64,000 nt of DNA from Ceratothoa steindachneri (lineage: Eukaryota > Arthropoda > Malacostraca > Isopoda > Cymothoidae). Made by a program: the position numbers and the translations under genes. Positions 44,050-54,695 of the stretch are shown here, one piece after another (within the stretch, counting starts at the first letter, position 1; the number at the start of each line of letters is the position of its first letter). Where the stretch lies: NCBI GenBank assembly GCA_963969495.1, contig OZ018320.1, positions 80,793,248-80,857,247 on the forward strand. The letters are read 5' to 3'. The notes under the pieces are model-generated. The model searched no databases. It saw only the letters and a program-made list of their open reading frames with translations, and had not been told where the DNA came from.

Positions 44050-44230
44050 GATTCCTTGCCATCTACAACTACATACTGGATCCATTTCCTAAGAAATTTC
44101 CAATCCATTTCACACTTTTGTTTCAATATAGTAGCTCTTGACCTTTTCTATTAATCGATTATGTGGTACTTTGTCCTGTACCTCCTGTGGTATACTCTTC
44201 ACTGCTGGTTATTGGTTCTCCTTTGGTTAA
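44050..44230 (-). pseudogene. Reverse transcriptase fragment (between motifs A and B) of a LINE
   Basis: The minus strand reads DKVPHNRLIEKVKSYYIE and, after a stop, WIGNFLRKWIQYVVVDGKES. In LINE RTs 'AFDKVPH..L..KL...GI...' directly follows motif A and 'WI..FL..R.Q.VVV.G' precedes motif B. Motif A itself lies outside the preserved part. It is likely the same element as 43100-43262, separated by later insertions. Confidence 0.6.
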
Positions 44231-44306
44231 TTTACGCAGGTCTTCTAAAGTAAAGAAACCTGTAGATAGGCTGAATCTATGTTTTGTTCAATGTTCTAAC
44301 TAAAAA

Positions 44307-44600
44307 TAGTGGAATGTATGTTGTTCCTCTTAATTTGTGGAGGGGTTCACTCCTCTTGCATGGAGTATCTCTTCCCATCAAGCCAGTAACTTCTCATTTT
44401 TTTTTCTGTCTTGACTTTAAGAAGTAGATTTAGTTTGTTTTGCAGATTTGGATTTTAAAACAGAGCAGTGTTAATACTACAGTTATCTAATAGAGAGTTA
44501 TACACTACACAGTTTGCTGCACTGTATAATCTTATTAATTGAAATTAGTTATGGATCTATATTTGTAATTAGAAGATCAATTATTATTGATTTGAGCTTT
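44307..44600 (+). repeat. Dispersed repeat R, copy 1
   Basis: Shares GTGGAATGTATG, GGGGTTCACTC.TCTTG.ATGGAGTAT.TCTTCCC, ACACTACACAGTTTGCTGCACTGTATAAT and TTATATT.. blocks, in the same order, with 53868-54070. No coding potential. Its class is unknown. Confidence 0.8.
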
Positions 44601-44984
44601 CAATGCCCAATCTTAATGATTTGTCTTTAAATGTAATCTTATTGATTTTTCTTTTAGAGGATGAGTACCTGTGCAAATAATGTTTAAGCGGGAATCATAA
44701 AATAGTTTTAGGCTGTACCTGCTTTCAAATGCTAGTTAAAAGTGATGGCTTAGTGAGTAAATTAAAGACCAACACCAATCTTCACCCATGGGGCTCCTCT
44801 CCATAGGGCTTCAGAAAAGAAGTGGAACCTTGTTATTATCTTTAATATTTGGGCTTAAGTGTGTTCTTAGCTAAATTTAGGTAACCGTAATATTTACATA
44901 GGTAGTTATAGACAGGTTAAATTAATTGATCAGGTAGTTATAGGCAGTTTAAATTAATTAATCAATCAAATATTGTTTATAGAT

Positions 44985-45710
44985 ATTAAGTTATTTATGG
45001 GTATGGTAATAATCCAAGAGGCACATAGTACCTATTTTAGTAATATAGCCATTATTTGTCTCAGTGCCACCTGCTTGTTGCATTCCTCTGTCCACCATGG
45101 TTTGTTATACTTAGTACTTTTGGGTTCAGTGCTAAGTTTGAAAGTTATTTTGCTGGCATTTATTATATTAATTCTTCGACTGGAACAAGATTAGTTGTCC
45201 AATCTGACAACTTGTTATCTTTTATCTTCCAATTTGGTCTTTTTCTTGTTTTGGATATAATTATTTGTTCGGATATGGAGATAAGGATCTGGGTATGATC
45301 TGATCCAAGACCTCTACCAAAGTTAATTTTAGTTTTATCTGAAAGAGCTGCGGATACTAGAGTGAGATCAATAGTTGAATAAGTTATTTTTTAAGTCGTA
45401 CCTAGTTTTGAGACCAAGAGGAGTTGCTAGAATTAGATCTGATTAAATGATATAGTTATTAAAAAGATTGCTTGTTGCAGGGGTTCACATAAAAGATGAT
45501 TATCCCATGTTGGGTGTCCTTGATTTAGATCACCACAAATAATTAATTTGTTACCCAGTTGAGAGATATAAAATTCTAATTCTTGATCAATAAAGTTGTT
45601 TGCATGGTGATTGTATAAACTGAGTACATCAACAGCATTATTATTTTTTAGATAAATTCTGGTAGCTTGAGCTTCCAAGATTTTATTAATATAGTTATTT
45701 AGTTTTATAA
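44985..45710 (-). pseudogene. LINE G, endonuclease part (3' side of the CR1 insertion)
   Basis: The minus-strand stretch 45710-45433 encodes KLNNYINKILEAQATRIYLK, DVLSLYNHHANNF and the catalytic strand NKLIICGDLNQGHPTWDN. Further on, in broken frame, the SDH-type end DHTQILISISEQII (about 45300) and KPWWTEECNKQVALRQ (about 45080-45040) are recognisable; the latter is the segment before an RT in I/Jockey-type LINEs. Its first strands lie on the other side of CR1 copy F, at 47975-48190. Confidence 0.75.
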
Positions 45711-47968
45711 TGAAGGCTATTAGGAACAAAAGTAGGAAACCATTATGGTGGAATCAGGAGATAGCTAGAAAAATCTCAGAGAAGAAAAGGGGCATATAAA
45801 AAATTACAGGTAGAAAATAATATTCAAAATTTAAGTGATTATAGAATGGCTAGGAATGAGTTAAATATTATAAAGAAGAACAAAAGGGGGTCAGAAATTA
45901 AATTAGCTCAGGACAGCAACAAAGATCCTAGAAAGTTCTTCAGTTACTATAAAATTAATAACAAGTCTAGCAGAGTTAAAATAGGACCTATCAAATATGA
46001 AGGGGTTGTGAGAGAAACTGATGAGGAAATAGTTGAGGTACTAAATGGTCATTTTGCATCAGTATTTACAAAGGAGAAACTAAATAGTCTTATGTATAGT
46101 ACTCATGGGTCAGGGAAAGAGGTGTTTACTACCATTAGTGTTTATTGGAGGAAGATAAAAGGACTAATAGGTGAGTTAGATGCTACCAAAGGCCTCCGGC
46201 CCTGATAATATTCATTCTAGGATACTTAAAGAAGGGGTAGAAAGTATCTCAATAGCTCTGGAGAAGTGTATACTAGGTCACTAGAATATGGAGAAATACC
46301 CGATGATTGGAAGAGAGTGAATGTAGTCCCCATTTTCAAGAAGGGTAGTAAAGAGGATCCAAATAATTTTAGACCGGTTAGCCTAACTCCTGTAGTCTGT
46401 AAAATTCTTGAGAAAATAGTCAAAAAAGGGATTTGCAAACATCTAGAGAGGGAGAGGTTAATCAGCGATGCTCACCATGGGTTTAGATCAGGTAGATCAT
46501 GTTTGACTAATTTACTAGACTTTCTGGAGTTCGTTACAAATCAAGTAGATAAGGGAGAGAATGTAGATGTAATTTACTTGGATTTTAGTAAAGCATTTGA
46601 TAAGGTACTACATAGGAAACTAGTTCATAAATTAAAAATGATTGGGATATGTGGGGGTGTTTTAAATTGGATAGCTGAGTGGCTGAAAGACAGGAAGCAA
46701 AGGGTAGTGCTAAATGGTGTAAAGTCAGAGTGGAGGGATGTTATCAGTGGGGTTCCTCAGGGATCAGTTCTCGGTCCATTATTATTTGTCATCTATATAA
46801 AGGATCTTGGGGAGGCACTTAATAATAAAGTGTCAATTTTTGCGGATGATACCAAATTAGCAGCTGTAGTTAAAGATATTGATGATAATTTTAAAGTGCA
46901 GGGGAATTTAAATAAATTGTTATCCTGGGCACATAAGTGGCAAATGACTTTCAACCTTGATAAGTGCAAAGTTATTAACATGGGAAAAGATAATAGAGAA
47001 TTTAACTATGAAATGGATGGGCATTGGCTGAGCTCAGTAGAGGATGAGTAATAGATAAGTCATTAAGGTTTTCTTAGCAGTCTATTGAAGCAAGAAATAA
47101 GGCAAATAGAGTGCTGGGTTTCATTAAGAGAAATGTCACTTACAAAAGTAAGGAGGTTATTCTTAAACTCTATAACTCTTATGTTAGGCTACATCTAGAG
47201 TACTGTATACAGGCATGGTCCCCACATTTTAGACACGATATTAACCTTCTCAAGTCAGTGCAACGGAGGGCAACAAAGATTATTCCTTCCCTGAGGCACC
47301 TTGAATATATAGATAGACTGAGGGTATTAAATATGTTCTCGTTCGAAAGGAGGTGTGTGAGAGGGGATATGATTGAGCTCTTTAAAAAATTTTCTGGGAT
47401 AGATAAATTGGATGTTAGCAAGTTTTTTGAGTTAGATGATGGAAATCGGACTAGAGGTCACCACTTGAAAATTAAAAAGCAAGGGTGTAGGTTGGATTTA
47501 AGAAAATATTTTTTCACCAATAGAGTGGTAGACTTCTGGAACAAATTGCTGCGGAGGGTAGTAGGTAGTCCAAATTTAAATGTATTTAAGAGTAGGTTGG
47601 ATGAGTTTATGGGGAGGGAAGGTTGTCATGGTTCCTAAGTTTTGTATATATTAATATTGTTTGTATATATCTATAGCTGCATGATTTAGTTCTTGACAAG
47701 CCTTTATTGGTGATACCCTTGTTTCTGGACGCAATCCTCTGGATGTAGTTTTCTTGGGAGTTTGGGTGCCTTAAAAAAGAGGCCGTTTGACTTGGATGGC
47801 CTATGATGGGCCCTTGTGGCTTTTGTCATTTGTTATATTGTGGGGGACTTTGATTTTGTCTTCCCCTGGCGATGGTGCTTTTTGTGGGTGGGTTTTGATG
47901 GATACGGATGACCTTTGATAGGCCCTTGTGGCTTTTGTCATCCGTGAAATTATGTTATGTTATATCTT
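45711..47968 (+). mobile_element. CR1 LINE copy F, 5' truncated, inserted in LINE G
   Basis: About 95 percent alike to copy K from 57413 onward, judged by eye. It begins at the linker before the RT and ends in GAAATTATGTTATGTTA at about 47968. The flanks belong to LINE G in the opposite orientation. G's reading frame is restored if F is removed together with a TATA-like overlap. No long duplication is seen, as usual for CR1. Confidence 0.85.
45846..47638 (+). pseudogene. CR1 reverse transcriptase (ORF2 C-terminal part) of copy F
   Basis: Three open stretches cover the RT. 45846-46205 is the linker (RKFFSYYKINNKSSRVKIGP). 46266-47051 is the palm: NVVPIFKKGSKEDPNNFRPV; motif A DVIYLDFSKAFDKV; motif B SGVPQGSVLGPLLFVIYI; and motif C FADDTKLAAVV. 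47111-47638 is the thumb and C-terminus (YNSYVRLHLEYCIQAWSPHF, ATKIIPSLRHLEYIDRL, DFWNKLLRRVVGSPNLN). Catalytic residues are intact. Frameshifts lie near 46198 and 47050. Confidence 0.92.
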
Positions 47969-47974
47969 GGCAAA

Positions 47975-48905
47975 TTAAAGTCATTAAACCCCCACCCCTT
48001 CTATCTCTATCTATTCTAAAAATTGTATAGTTAATGAACTTAACATTTGATTCAGTACCCAACCATGTCTCACATATACAACACAAGTGGGGTTTGTTAG
48101 CATATAAATAAACTTTGAATTCTGATAAGTGGGAGAATAAGCTCTGGCAGTTCCATTGTAGAATTTTTATTATTTGTTCTATTATCCATTTTATTTGACT
48201 TTTTATTTATAGATTCAGTTTCATTAGTAAATTTGGAATATTTGTTTTAGTAAGATTTTATTTTTTCAGGTTCAGAATTTAAAGGGTTTTTTATTGTTTT
48301 CACCTTAAGGATTACCTGCATCATTTGCTTCAACAGAAGATTTTTGTCTTTTTATCAACACCTGCATTTTTACTAGATATAGTAAAGTTATTTTATTTTC
48401 TTTAGTAGTGGGTTACTTGTGTCTTGTTTAGCACTTTTATCCTGATTATCAACATTAATAGGTGTTTCCTATTTTTTATTTCCTTTTTCACCTAGTATTG
48501 GTTGGGTTTCTTTATTAGGTATTATATTAACAGATTGAGAATATATAGTCTTTTGAAAAAAGCAATCAGAAGAGAGTTGTAAATAGCAGTATCATTTGCA
48601 GTGTTTTGATTGTTACTAGTTTGAAGCAGGTTAATAAGGGACGCATTTAAATTAATGTGAGTTAGAATTAATTGTCCTGTCATGAGTAATTGATTTGGGG
48701 CTCTTATTAATTAAGGTTTGGGGGTTAATTGACTTGTTATTGATTATATTATTTATAGTTTGCCTTTGTAGATTAAATTTTAAGATAGATGCATAGCTTG
48801 AGTGATTTACCTCTTGGGAATTTTGTATATCCGTAACAGTTACCTTAGCACTAGTAGGAGGAGGAGAATTTAGGTAAATGTTGCAAAGTATGGCTGGATC
48901 CAAGT
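47975..48905 (-). pseudogene. LINE G, ORF1 tail and start of endonuclease (5' side of the CR1 insertion)
   Basis: About 48190-47975 on the minus strand reads KILQWNCQSLFSHLSEFKVY, then PHLCCICETWLG with the catalytic Glu, and ends RRGGGLMTLIC at the CR1 boundary. Upstream, 48903-48652 is open (SPPPTSAKVTVTDIQNSQEV, NHSSYASILKF) and fits the Pro/Ser-rich end of an ORF1, though I do not recognise it by itself. LINE G is of I/Jockey type; its RT was not found directly after the endonuclease. Confidence 0.65.
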
Positions 48906-48939
48906 CCTAGCATATTTTGGGCTGTTTTACCTAGCTACT

Positions 48940-49085
48940 TTTTCTAAGCCAAAATCTATGTGGATGAAGTTTATGGCAATTTCCAATTATATACTGGGGG
49001 GCTGCGCCCCCAGACCACCCTCCAAATAATTGAAATCTCAGGGTCATCGTAGGCACATCCCCCTGACACGCCATCCCCAACAATG
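48940..49085 (-). repeat. Repeat family X, partial copy with GC-rich hairpin
   Basis: In inverse orientation to the copies at 51780-51975 and 53595-53815: ATGTGGATGAAGTTTATGGC, then the hairpin GGGGGGCTGCGCCCCCAGACC, then ATTGAAATCTCAGGGTCATC. The hairpin GGGGGGCTG.GCCCCCC recurs in every copy. Confidence 0.75.
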
Positions 49086-49159
49086 AGCCGACTCTCAAAA
49101 TTCAACTATTGTTTTTTTACACTATTATAATTGTTAGTAGAAATGTACTTACGTCAGAT

Positions 49160-49469
49160 GGGTGGGTAGTAGCCTATTCACGATAAACCAAAATACAACC
49201 ATGATAATGTTCTTGATGGAGAGGCATGAACCCGCGGAAAAAGTTCCTTTTCAAGCCATTGACTTGTACTTACATTGGTCACATTTGTCATCAGGGCCAA
49301 TATAAGATTTATCACACCTAAAGACACAATTTCTGTTCATTGTAAGTTCTGCCTTACAAGTGGGACACTTGCGTATAGATTTTAAAAGGATATGGGCTTT
49401 GAGAAAATTGGCACATTTAGCATTGTTGACTAAAATAGCACCTAAATGGGGAACATTCAATGAGCACAC
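49160..49469 (-). pseudogene. ISXO2/Merlin-type transposase N-terminal fragment
   Basis: The minus strand 49469-49251 contains a zinc-ribbon-like pattern: KCPTCKAELTMNRNCVFRCD, then KCDQCKYKSMA. After one stop the frame continues KGTFSAGSCLSIKNIIMVVF. ISXO2-type transposases start with such a ribbon followed by 'S.RKGSFF..S.LSL.K.L...Y'. The catalytic DDE part is absent. The call depends on this composite match. Confidence 0.55.
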
Positions 49470-49479
49470 AACGCAAGAA

Positions 49480-50235
49480 GAAGAAATTTTTTACAAGTGG
49501 TGCAAATCTGCATGGGTAGAAGCTTAAATATCAATGAATTTGCCAGAAAAGTAGTTAGTTTTTTTTTATAGAATTTGAGAATTTGTGTTTCTTGAACAAC
49601 ACATATATAGTAATAAAAACATTAATAATGAATGAATCCTTTTGGAAGAAGAATCAAAATGAAGGTTGTAAAAAAACATTTTTAAAAAATCAAAGAGCAA
49701 TCAATACAGAGGCAAAACAAAAAAAAGTTATTTTAGTCAGAGTTAAGATGTCAGGCTTCATTACCCCCAAAATATGGTTTTAATGAACATTAAACAATGG
49801 AAAATTAAGTAAAAAGTAATTAAAAAGACTAAATAATGTCAGGCATAAAGTAGGTAGGATATATAGAAAAGAAATAAGTAAAAAAACATACTTTTGAACA
49901 ATATAAAAAGCACAAAAAGCATTGAAACAAAGCTTTCTGATTGGTCATTGATGGAACTGAATAGAGATTGTGATTGGCCAGTGGGATAGCAGAAAAACAC
50001 TGAAAAATAACCCCAAAAATAAGCTAGAATCGCATCTGCCCATACTCACAACATTTACCAGAATTTATACTATTATTTTGTTTTATTTGCATTTTTACTC
50101 TTTCATAACTAATATTTTATCTTTTTGCTATAGTTTCAATTTCCCTGTATACTCTGCATCCTTTAAAGGTTGAGACATGATTTAAATTGCAATTTGTACA
50201 TTTCAAGGTTTCTCTTGGGCAGTCTTTAGCTAAGT
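49480..50235. other. AT-rich stretch, nothing recognised
   Basis: No supported coding sequence or repeat on either strand. Confidence 0.4.
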
Positions 50236-50357
50236 GGTTATTGCAGTAAACATGAAGATCGGCAGTGCGAACGATGGGACGCAAAATATTTCATCCTTGT
50301 TCCAACATGTTTCACCTTTTTGGAATAAATTCAAGGGGACTGCTCATGGGGTTTTTA

Positions 50358-51299
50358 TTAGGGGCGGTCAATAAGTTTTGCGAATCGGTAAGGCAAAACA
50401 GAGGAAGAGGGATGGGTGTTTGTGGGTGTGTTAGGACAAGTTATGACAAGTCAGGACCTGCACCCGCACGCTCCTGCCTCGTCTATTTAAGAAGCAGTAG
50501 GTGATCGCAGAACGTCAGTCACAGATTTTTCATACAATGGAGAAGGTTGAGCACCGCGCAGTGATCAAATTTTTGACCAAGGAAGGCAAGAATGCAAAAG
50601 AGATCCATGAATGCATGGTTGCAGTGTACACCAACACTGCCCCTTCCTATGCAACCATTGCTCGCTGGAATAGGGAGTTCTGCCATGGTCGTGAGTCCCT
50701 TGAAGATGACCCCCATCCAGGACGCCCATCAGATGTGACCAACGAGGACAATGTAGCCTGTGTGGAGAGGAGGATCCTCGAAAATCAATGGGTGAAGGTC
50801 AACGAAATTGAGCGAGAACTTAGAATATCACATGGAATTGTTATCAACATCATCCACGACAATTTGGCCATGACCAAGGTCTCTGCCCATTGGGTCCCTA
50901 GAGACCTCACGAAACCTCACGCCCCATGATCGACTTTAACATCATCAAAGTCCACAAGGCCAGAGTTGCACAAGCTGCCCTGCGCAAGTGCAGATTTGAG
51001 GAGCTCAACCATCCCCCCTACAGTCCAGATCTGGCCCCTGCAACTACTTTTTATTCCGCCAGCTCAAGACTGCACTGCATGGACGCCGGTTTGGGGACAA
51101 TGAAGATGTCCAGCTCGCCATTCAGGAGTAGATTGGACAGCAGTCAGGAGATTTCTGGTTGTCGGGAATTCGAAGCTTCAGGGACAATTGTCACAAGTGC
51201 ATTGAAGTGGAGGGTAGTTATATTGAAAAATAATAAAACACTTTTCCTCATATCTCGTTTCCCTATATCCGAATTGCCAAACTTATTGACCACCCCTCG
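50358..51299 (+). mobile_element. Mariner deletion derivative (942 bp) with TIRs and TA target duplication
   Basis: Terminal inverted repeats: GGGGCGGTCAATAAGTTTTG at the left, and at the right CCAAACTTATTGACCACCCC, its near-inverse. TA dinucleotides flank it at 50356-50357 and 51300-51301. The homologous repeat at 53387-53391 has a single TA at the same place, an empty site. The coding part lacks the middle of the transposase, so it could move only with help from another element. Confidence 0.9.
50516..51210 (+). pseudogene. Mariner transposase with the central catalytic part deleted
   Basis: 50501-50929 encodes the DNA-binding half: EHRAVIKFLTKEGKNAKEIH, TIARWNREFCHGRESLEDDP, HPGRPSDVTNEDNVACVERR and ELRISHGIV, ending SAHWVPRDLTK. 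The C-terminal half then resumes at 50944 with HKARVAQAALRKCRFEELNH and PPYSPDLAP. The stretch with the first catalytic Asp (family 'GDETW') and most of that up to the second is missing, so roughly 350 bp were lost compared with a 1.3-kb mariner. The start shown is the Met-Glu-Lys-Val at 50537 or slightly upstream. Confidence 0.85.
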
Positions 51300-51439
51300 T
51301 ATCACTGCAGGGGGAGGCCCCTACAATGATCCTGAGTTTCAATCAATTGGGGGGGAGTCTGGGAGCATAGCCCCCCCCCCACCATATAATCATAATTGGG
51401 TAAATATGAAGATCGGCAGGCGCCCGAAAAAGTATATTT

Positions 51440-51490
51440 TTTTGCGTGTATGTTTCTTTCACCTGTGCATGCATATTCATGCGTGTTTGA
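51440..51490 (+). repeat. Short repeat shared with 53175-53225
   Basis: TGTATGTTTC.TTCACCTG.GCATGCATATTCATG.GCGTTTG is present in both places in the same orientation, close to a family X copy each time. It may belong to the same composite element. Confidence 0.7.
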
Positions 51491-51779
51491 GTCCTAGTTC
51501 AAATATACCTGGCGCCATTATTGTAAAAAAAATACCTGAAAATAACCAAACAAAATACGCTTTTTACTTTATTGCAGTGGGCATACTTCTGAAATAGTGG
51601 TGAGGAAAGCATGGAATCTTTCTTTAATCCCTATTTTGGATAATTTGAGAAAAAAGTCACATTCAAAGCTGATTTTTTAAAATAATGGCGATCACTTGAG
51701 TCACGTTTAGTTTTTGTACATCTAAATTCATAATTATCTTTAATCTCTAATACCTGACCACAAACTTCACAATCAATTT

Positions 51780-51975
51780 TGGTAAATGTTGCGAGTATGG
51801 GCGGATGTGATTATAGCTTATTTTGAGGGTCGGCCTAAGATGATCCTGAGATTTTACTACAGGGCTGGGGGGCACAGCCCCCCCCAGTGTATAATCGGAA
51901 ATTGCCATAAACTTCATTCACATGGATTTCAGCTCAGAAAAATAGCCCATAATAAGATAGGACCCGGATCCGGCC
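51780..51975 (+). repeat. Repeat family X, variant copy
   Basis: GGTAAATGTTGCGAGTATGGG, TTATTTTGAGGGTCGGC, GATGATCCTGAGATTTTA, a hairpin GGGGGCACAGCCCCCCC, then AATTGCCATAAACTTCATTC. The order matches 53595-53815 and, inverted, 48940-49085. Confidence 0.8.
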
Positions 51976-52154
51976 ATACTCTACACAATTACCATAATTA
52001 GTTCTGGATAACTAACATTATTCCATTAATTAATTAAAATCTTTCTTCGTATATTCATAGTAATTAAGGTTTGCTGCACTTACTTTATAAATAGGTCATA
52101 CACACCTACTGGTCACCAGTAGGCCCCCTTCCAAAATGGAGGACGATACAGATG

Positions 52155-52320
52155 GGTTAACATAACATAATTTCACGGATAACAAAAGCCACAAGGGCCT
52201 ATCAAAGGTCATCCGCATCTGTCAGAACCCACCCACAAAATGCATCCATAGCATTGTGTCAAATCATGCATCTACAATATACAATTTAAACAATCCGTAG
52301 GATTGTGTCCACCTCCAGGA
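52155..52320 (-). mobile_element. CR1-type 3'-end fragment, inverse orientation
   Basis: Starts with TAACATAACATAATTTCACGG, the inverse of the CR1 terminus. It continues AAAGCCACAAGGGCCTATCA, AACCCACCCACAAAATGCAT and TGTGTCAAATCATGCATCTAC, inverse of 43600-43729. 5' truncated. Confidence 0.85.
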
Positions 52321-52497
52321 TTCAAGCGTAAGCCCAAATGGATGACACAGACTGCCCTGAACAAAATAAAATCAAAAGAGGAAGCATGGCTGAATTATAG
52401 GAGTAGGAGAACCAGAGGCAGGTACCATAAATACTGTATGGCTAGAAACAAAGCCATACAGGCTGTGAGAGCAGCCAAAGGTAAATATGTAGATTAG
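52310..52497 (+). pseudogene. LINE ORF2 linker fragment
   Basis: A plus-strand frame reads KPKWMTQTALNKIKSKEEAW, then YHKYCMARNKAIQAVRAAKG. The 'KP.WM......I..K...W..Y' followed by a basic helix is typical of the stretch just before the RT in CR1/L2-type LINEs. Nothing before or after it belongs to the same element. Confidence 0.55.
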
Positions 52498-52500
52498 TGA

Positions 52501-52806
52501 CTCGAACGATGGGACGTACTATTTCATCTGTGTTCAAAAATGTTTCACGTTTTTGGAGTACATTGAAGGAGACGGCTTGTGTGGGGGGACTACACTACGA
52601 TGATCCTGAGTTTCATTAAATGAAACTGGGGCTGTGCCCCCTAGCCTCCCCCCAATTGAAACTCAGGATCATCGTAGAGGGGGTTCCCTGCAGTGATAAA
52701 CCCCCCATGAGCAGTCCCCTTGAATTTACTCCCAGGAGGTAAAACATTGCAACAGGGCCAAAATATTTTTTGTCTGATCGTTCGCGCTGTGATCTTCATG
52801 TTTACC
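52501..52806. repeat. Repeat family X, large palindrome (foldback)
   Basis: Two inverted X units face each other. The inner arms are exact inverses at 52595-52615 and 52657-52677 (CTACGATGATCCTGAGTTTCA). The outer parts also pair: GAACGATGGGACG near 52504 with CGATCGTTCGCGC-type sequence near 52782, and TTTTTGGAGTACATTGAAGG near 52550 with CCTTGAATTTACTCCCAGG near 52720. The arms total about 120-150 bp each. Confidence 0.85.
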
Positions 52807-53154
52807 AAAAATGAATTAATATCTAAAGGCTATCTATATTATCAATGTCTCGTATTAATAAGAGAATCAAGAGACAACTTAAAATTGACTTTTCTATTGA
52901 AAACAATCCGACAATAATTAAAATATTGTACGGTAATACTTCAGATTCGGGGTGCACGGTAGGTGGTGCTGTTAGTAGGCTACAATTTGGGGCTACAATA
53001 TATCTCTTATGACGTCAGACGGTAGCTTCAGATGTGACCAATCACAGCGTTATATTTTTTTGTTGTTTTGGGGATTTGTAACTTTTAGTCTGTATTATTT
53101 ACTAAATATCTGCGCCTCTGCTCGTTTATAGTTTTTTCAGGCCGAGCCGATAAT

Positions 53155-53480
53155 CTATATGTTTACCGTAAATTTCTTTTGCATGTATGTTTCATTCACC
53201 TGCGCATGCATATTCATGTGCGTTTGGTTAAAAAAAAATGTTAGAACATTATTCTATAAACAATTATGGGTGAACATTACGATCGGCTGCGAGAACGATG
53301 GGACGTAAAATATTTTGTCCATGTTCCAATATGTTTCACCTTTTTGGAGTAAATTCAAGGGGACTGCTCAGGGGGGTTTATCACTGCAGGGGACCCTCCT
53401 ACGATCCTGAGTTTCAATCAATTGGAGCGGGTCTGGGGGGTACATCCCCTCAGTATATAATCATAAATGTTTATAGATTA
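53155..53480 (+). repeat. Repeat family X, uninterrupted copy (empty site of the mariner)
   Basis: ACGATCGGCTGCGAGAACGATGGG, TATGTTTCACCTTTTTGGAG, AAATTCAAGGGGACTGCTCA, GGGGGGTTTATCACTGCAGG, GATCCTGAGTTTCAATCAATTGG and a hairpin GGGGGTACATCCCC. It equals 50240-51420 without the mariner. Confidence 0.9.
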
Positions 53481-53594
53481 TTGTTCTGTTTTTATTTAAG
53501 CAAATTATTTCTATGACTATAATCGTTTTGCGAATTATAGTGTGTGTAGGGGAGGGGGGTATGACATCAGAAATGAATGAATAGTAAATTTTTA

Positions 53595-53815
53595 TGGTAA
53601 ATGTTGCGAATATGGGTGGATGCAATTGTAGCTTATTTTGAGGGTCGGCTCATTGTTGGGGACGGCTCATCGGGGGGATGGGCCTACGATGATCCTGAGA
53701 TTTCAATCATTTGGGGGGTCTGGGTGGCACAGCCCCACAATATACAATGGGAAAAAGTAGCTAGGAAAAATAGCCCAAAATAAGCAATGACTCAAATCAG
53801 GCCATACTCTACACA
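53595..53815 (+). repeat. Repeat family X, variant copy
   Basis: Same block order as 51780-51975, with more of the middle: GTCGGCTCATTGTTGGGGAC, CCTACGATGATCCTGAGATT and TGGGTGGCACAGCCCC, ending GGCCATACTCTACACAATTACC. Confidence 0.8.
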
Positions 53816-53867
53816 ATTACCCTAATTATATGTGATAATAAGACCGATGGTACACCCACTCTAGTGG

Positions 53868-54070
53868 AATGTATGGTTTTTTTTCGTTGAGGGGGTTCAC
53901 TCATCTTGGATGGAGTATGTCTTCCCACCAGACCAGTATTTTTTATTTGTTCTTCATTAATTCGCGTTTTTTTGATGTAATGGTTTAAGAGAGTTAGACA
54001 CTACACAGTTTGCTGCACTGTATAATTGGTATAATTATGAGTTTATATTACAATTAGGTGAGCTACTGAT
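53868..54070 (+). repeat. Dispersed repeat R, copy 2
   Basis: Direct copy of 44307-44600 in its main blocks (GTGGAATGTATGG, GGTTCACTCATCTTGGATGG, CACTACACAGTTTGCTGCAC). The middle is shorter here. Confidence 0.8.
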
Positions 54071-54474
54071 TGTCTCTTTTCTTTAGGGTTTTTTTTTTAT
54101 CTTATTAATTTATTTTAATATGTAAAATGTTATGAAATGATCTAGTGTGGCGGTTGACTATAGTCTTGTTGTCGATACTTCAATACTAGGTAGTCACTCA
54201 AGGTCATGTGGTAATACCCAAACAACCTCTACGTCCGTCACTCAATCTATGATGATAAACCACAAACTACTTAAAAGAAAACTTAGGAAAAAGAACTCTA
54301 CTCTACCTTTTCCTGTCAAAACCTAAATGATATATTATACTCTATTTACTATCGCCTCACTAACACTTAATCGTGATACTTATTGCTACACCTGACACGT
54401 CACATCATCTATGGTGACTGTTGTTCACGCTATTATATAATAGATATATTACACACGTTACAGAGTAGATACTC

Positions 54475-54478
<4 letters not shown>
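54071..54478. other. Stretch without a recognised gene
   Basis: No feature supported. It leads into the AT microsatellite. Confidence 0.4.

Positions 54479-54562
<84 letters not shown>
54479..54562. repeat. (AT)n microsatellite
   Basis: Pure AT run of about 84 bp. Confidence 0.98.
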
Positions 54563-54565
<3 letters not shown>

Positions 54566-54625
54566 GAGAGCAGAGGGGTTGCGCGTTGCCAGGTGTATAC
54601 GTATTTTTAGAAAAAATAAGGAGAT

Positions 54626-54695
54626 TAAATTTAGGAAGTTCATTACTATATTGTAACTTCTTGGTACCGACGTTTCGGGTAGGAACCCATTCTTA
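54626..54695. repeat. Left arm of a 70-bp inverted repeat (Penelope-like end?)
   Basis: Inverse of 59895-59963: TTCTTGGTACCGACGTTTCG and GGGTAGGAACCCATTCTT pair with GAGAATGGGTTCCTACCC and GAAACATACTTACCAAGAA. GTTTCGG next to a short stem (GGGTAGGAACCC) is reminiscent of hammerhead-bearing ends of Penelope-like elements. Both arms have an AT microsatellite on their outer side. The ribozyme core is not intact. Confidence 0.6.

Larger units (their letters stand above)
50240..51420 (+). repeat. Repeat family X copy, interrupted by a mariner
   Basis: The left part, 50240-50357, has AACATGAAGATCGGCAG, GAACGATGGGACGCAAAATA, TGTTTCACCTTTTTGGA and TTCAAGGGGACTGCTCATGG. The right part, 51300-51420, has ATCACTGCAGGGGGAGGCCC, GATCCTGAGTTTCAATCAAT, a run of C in the hairpin, and AAATATGAAGATCGGCAGG. 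The uninterrupted homologue is at 53270-53480. Confidence 0.85.
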
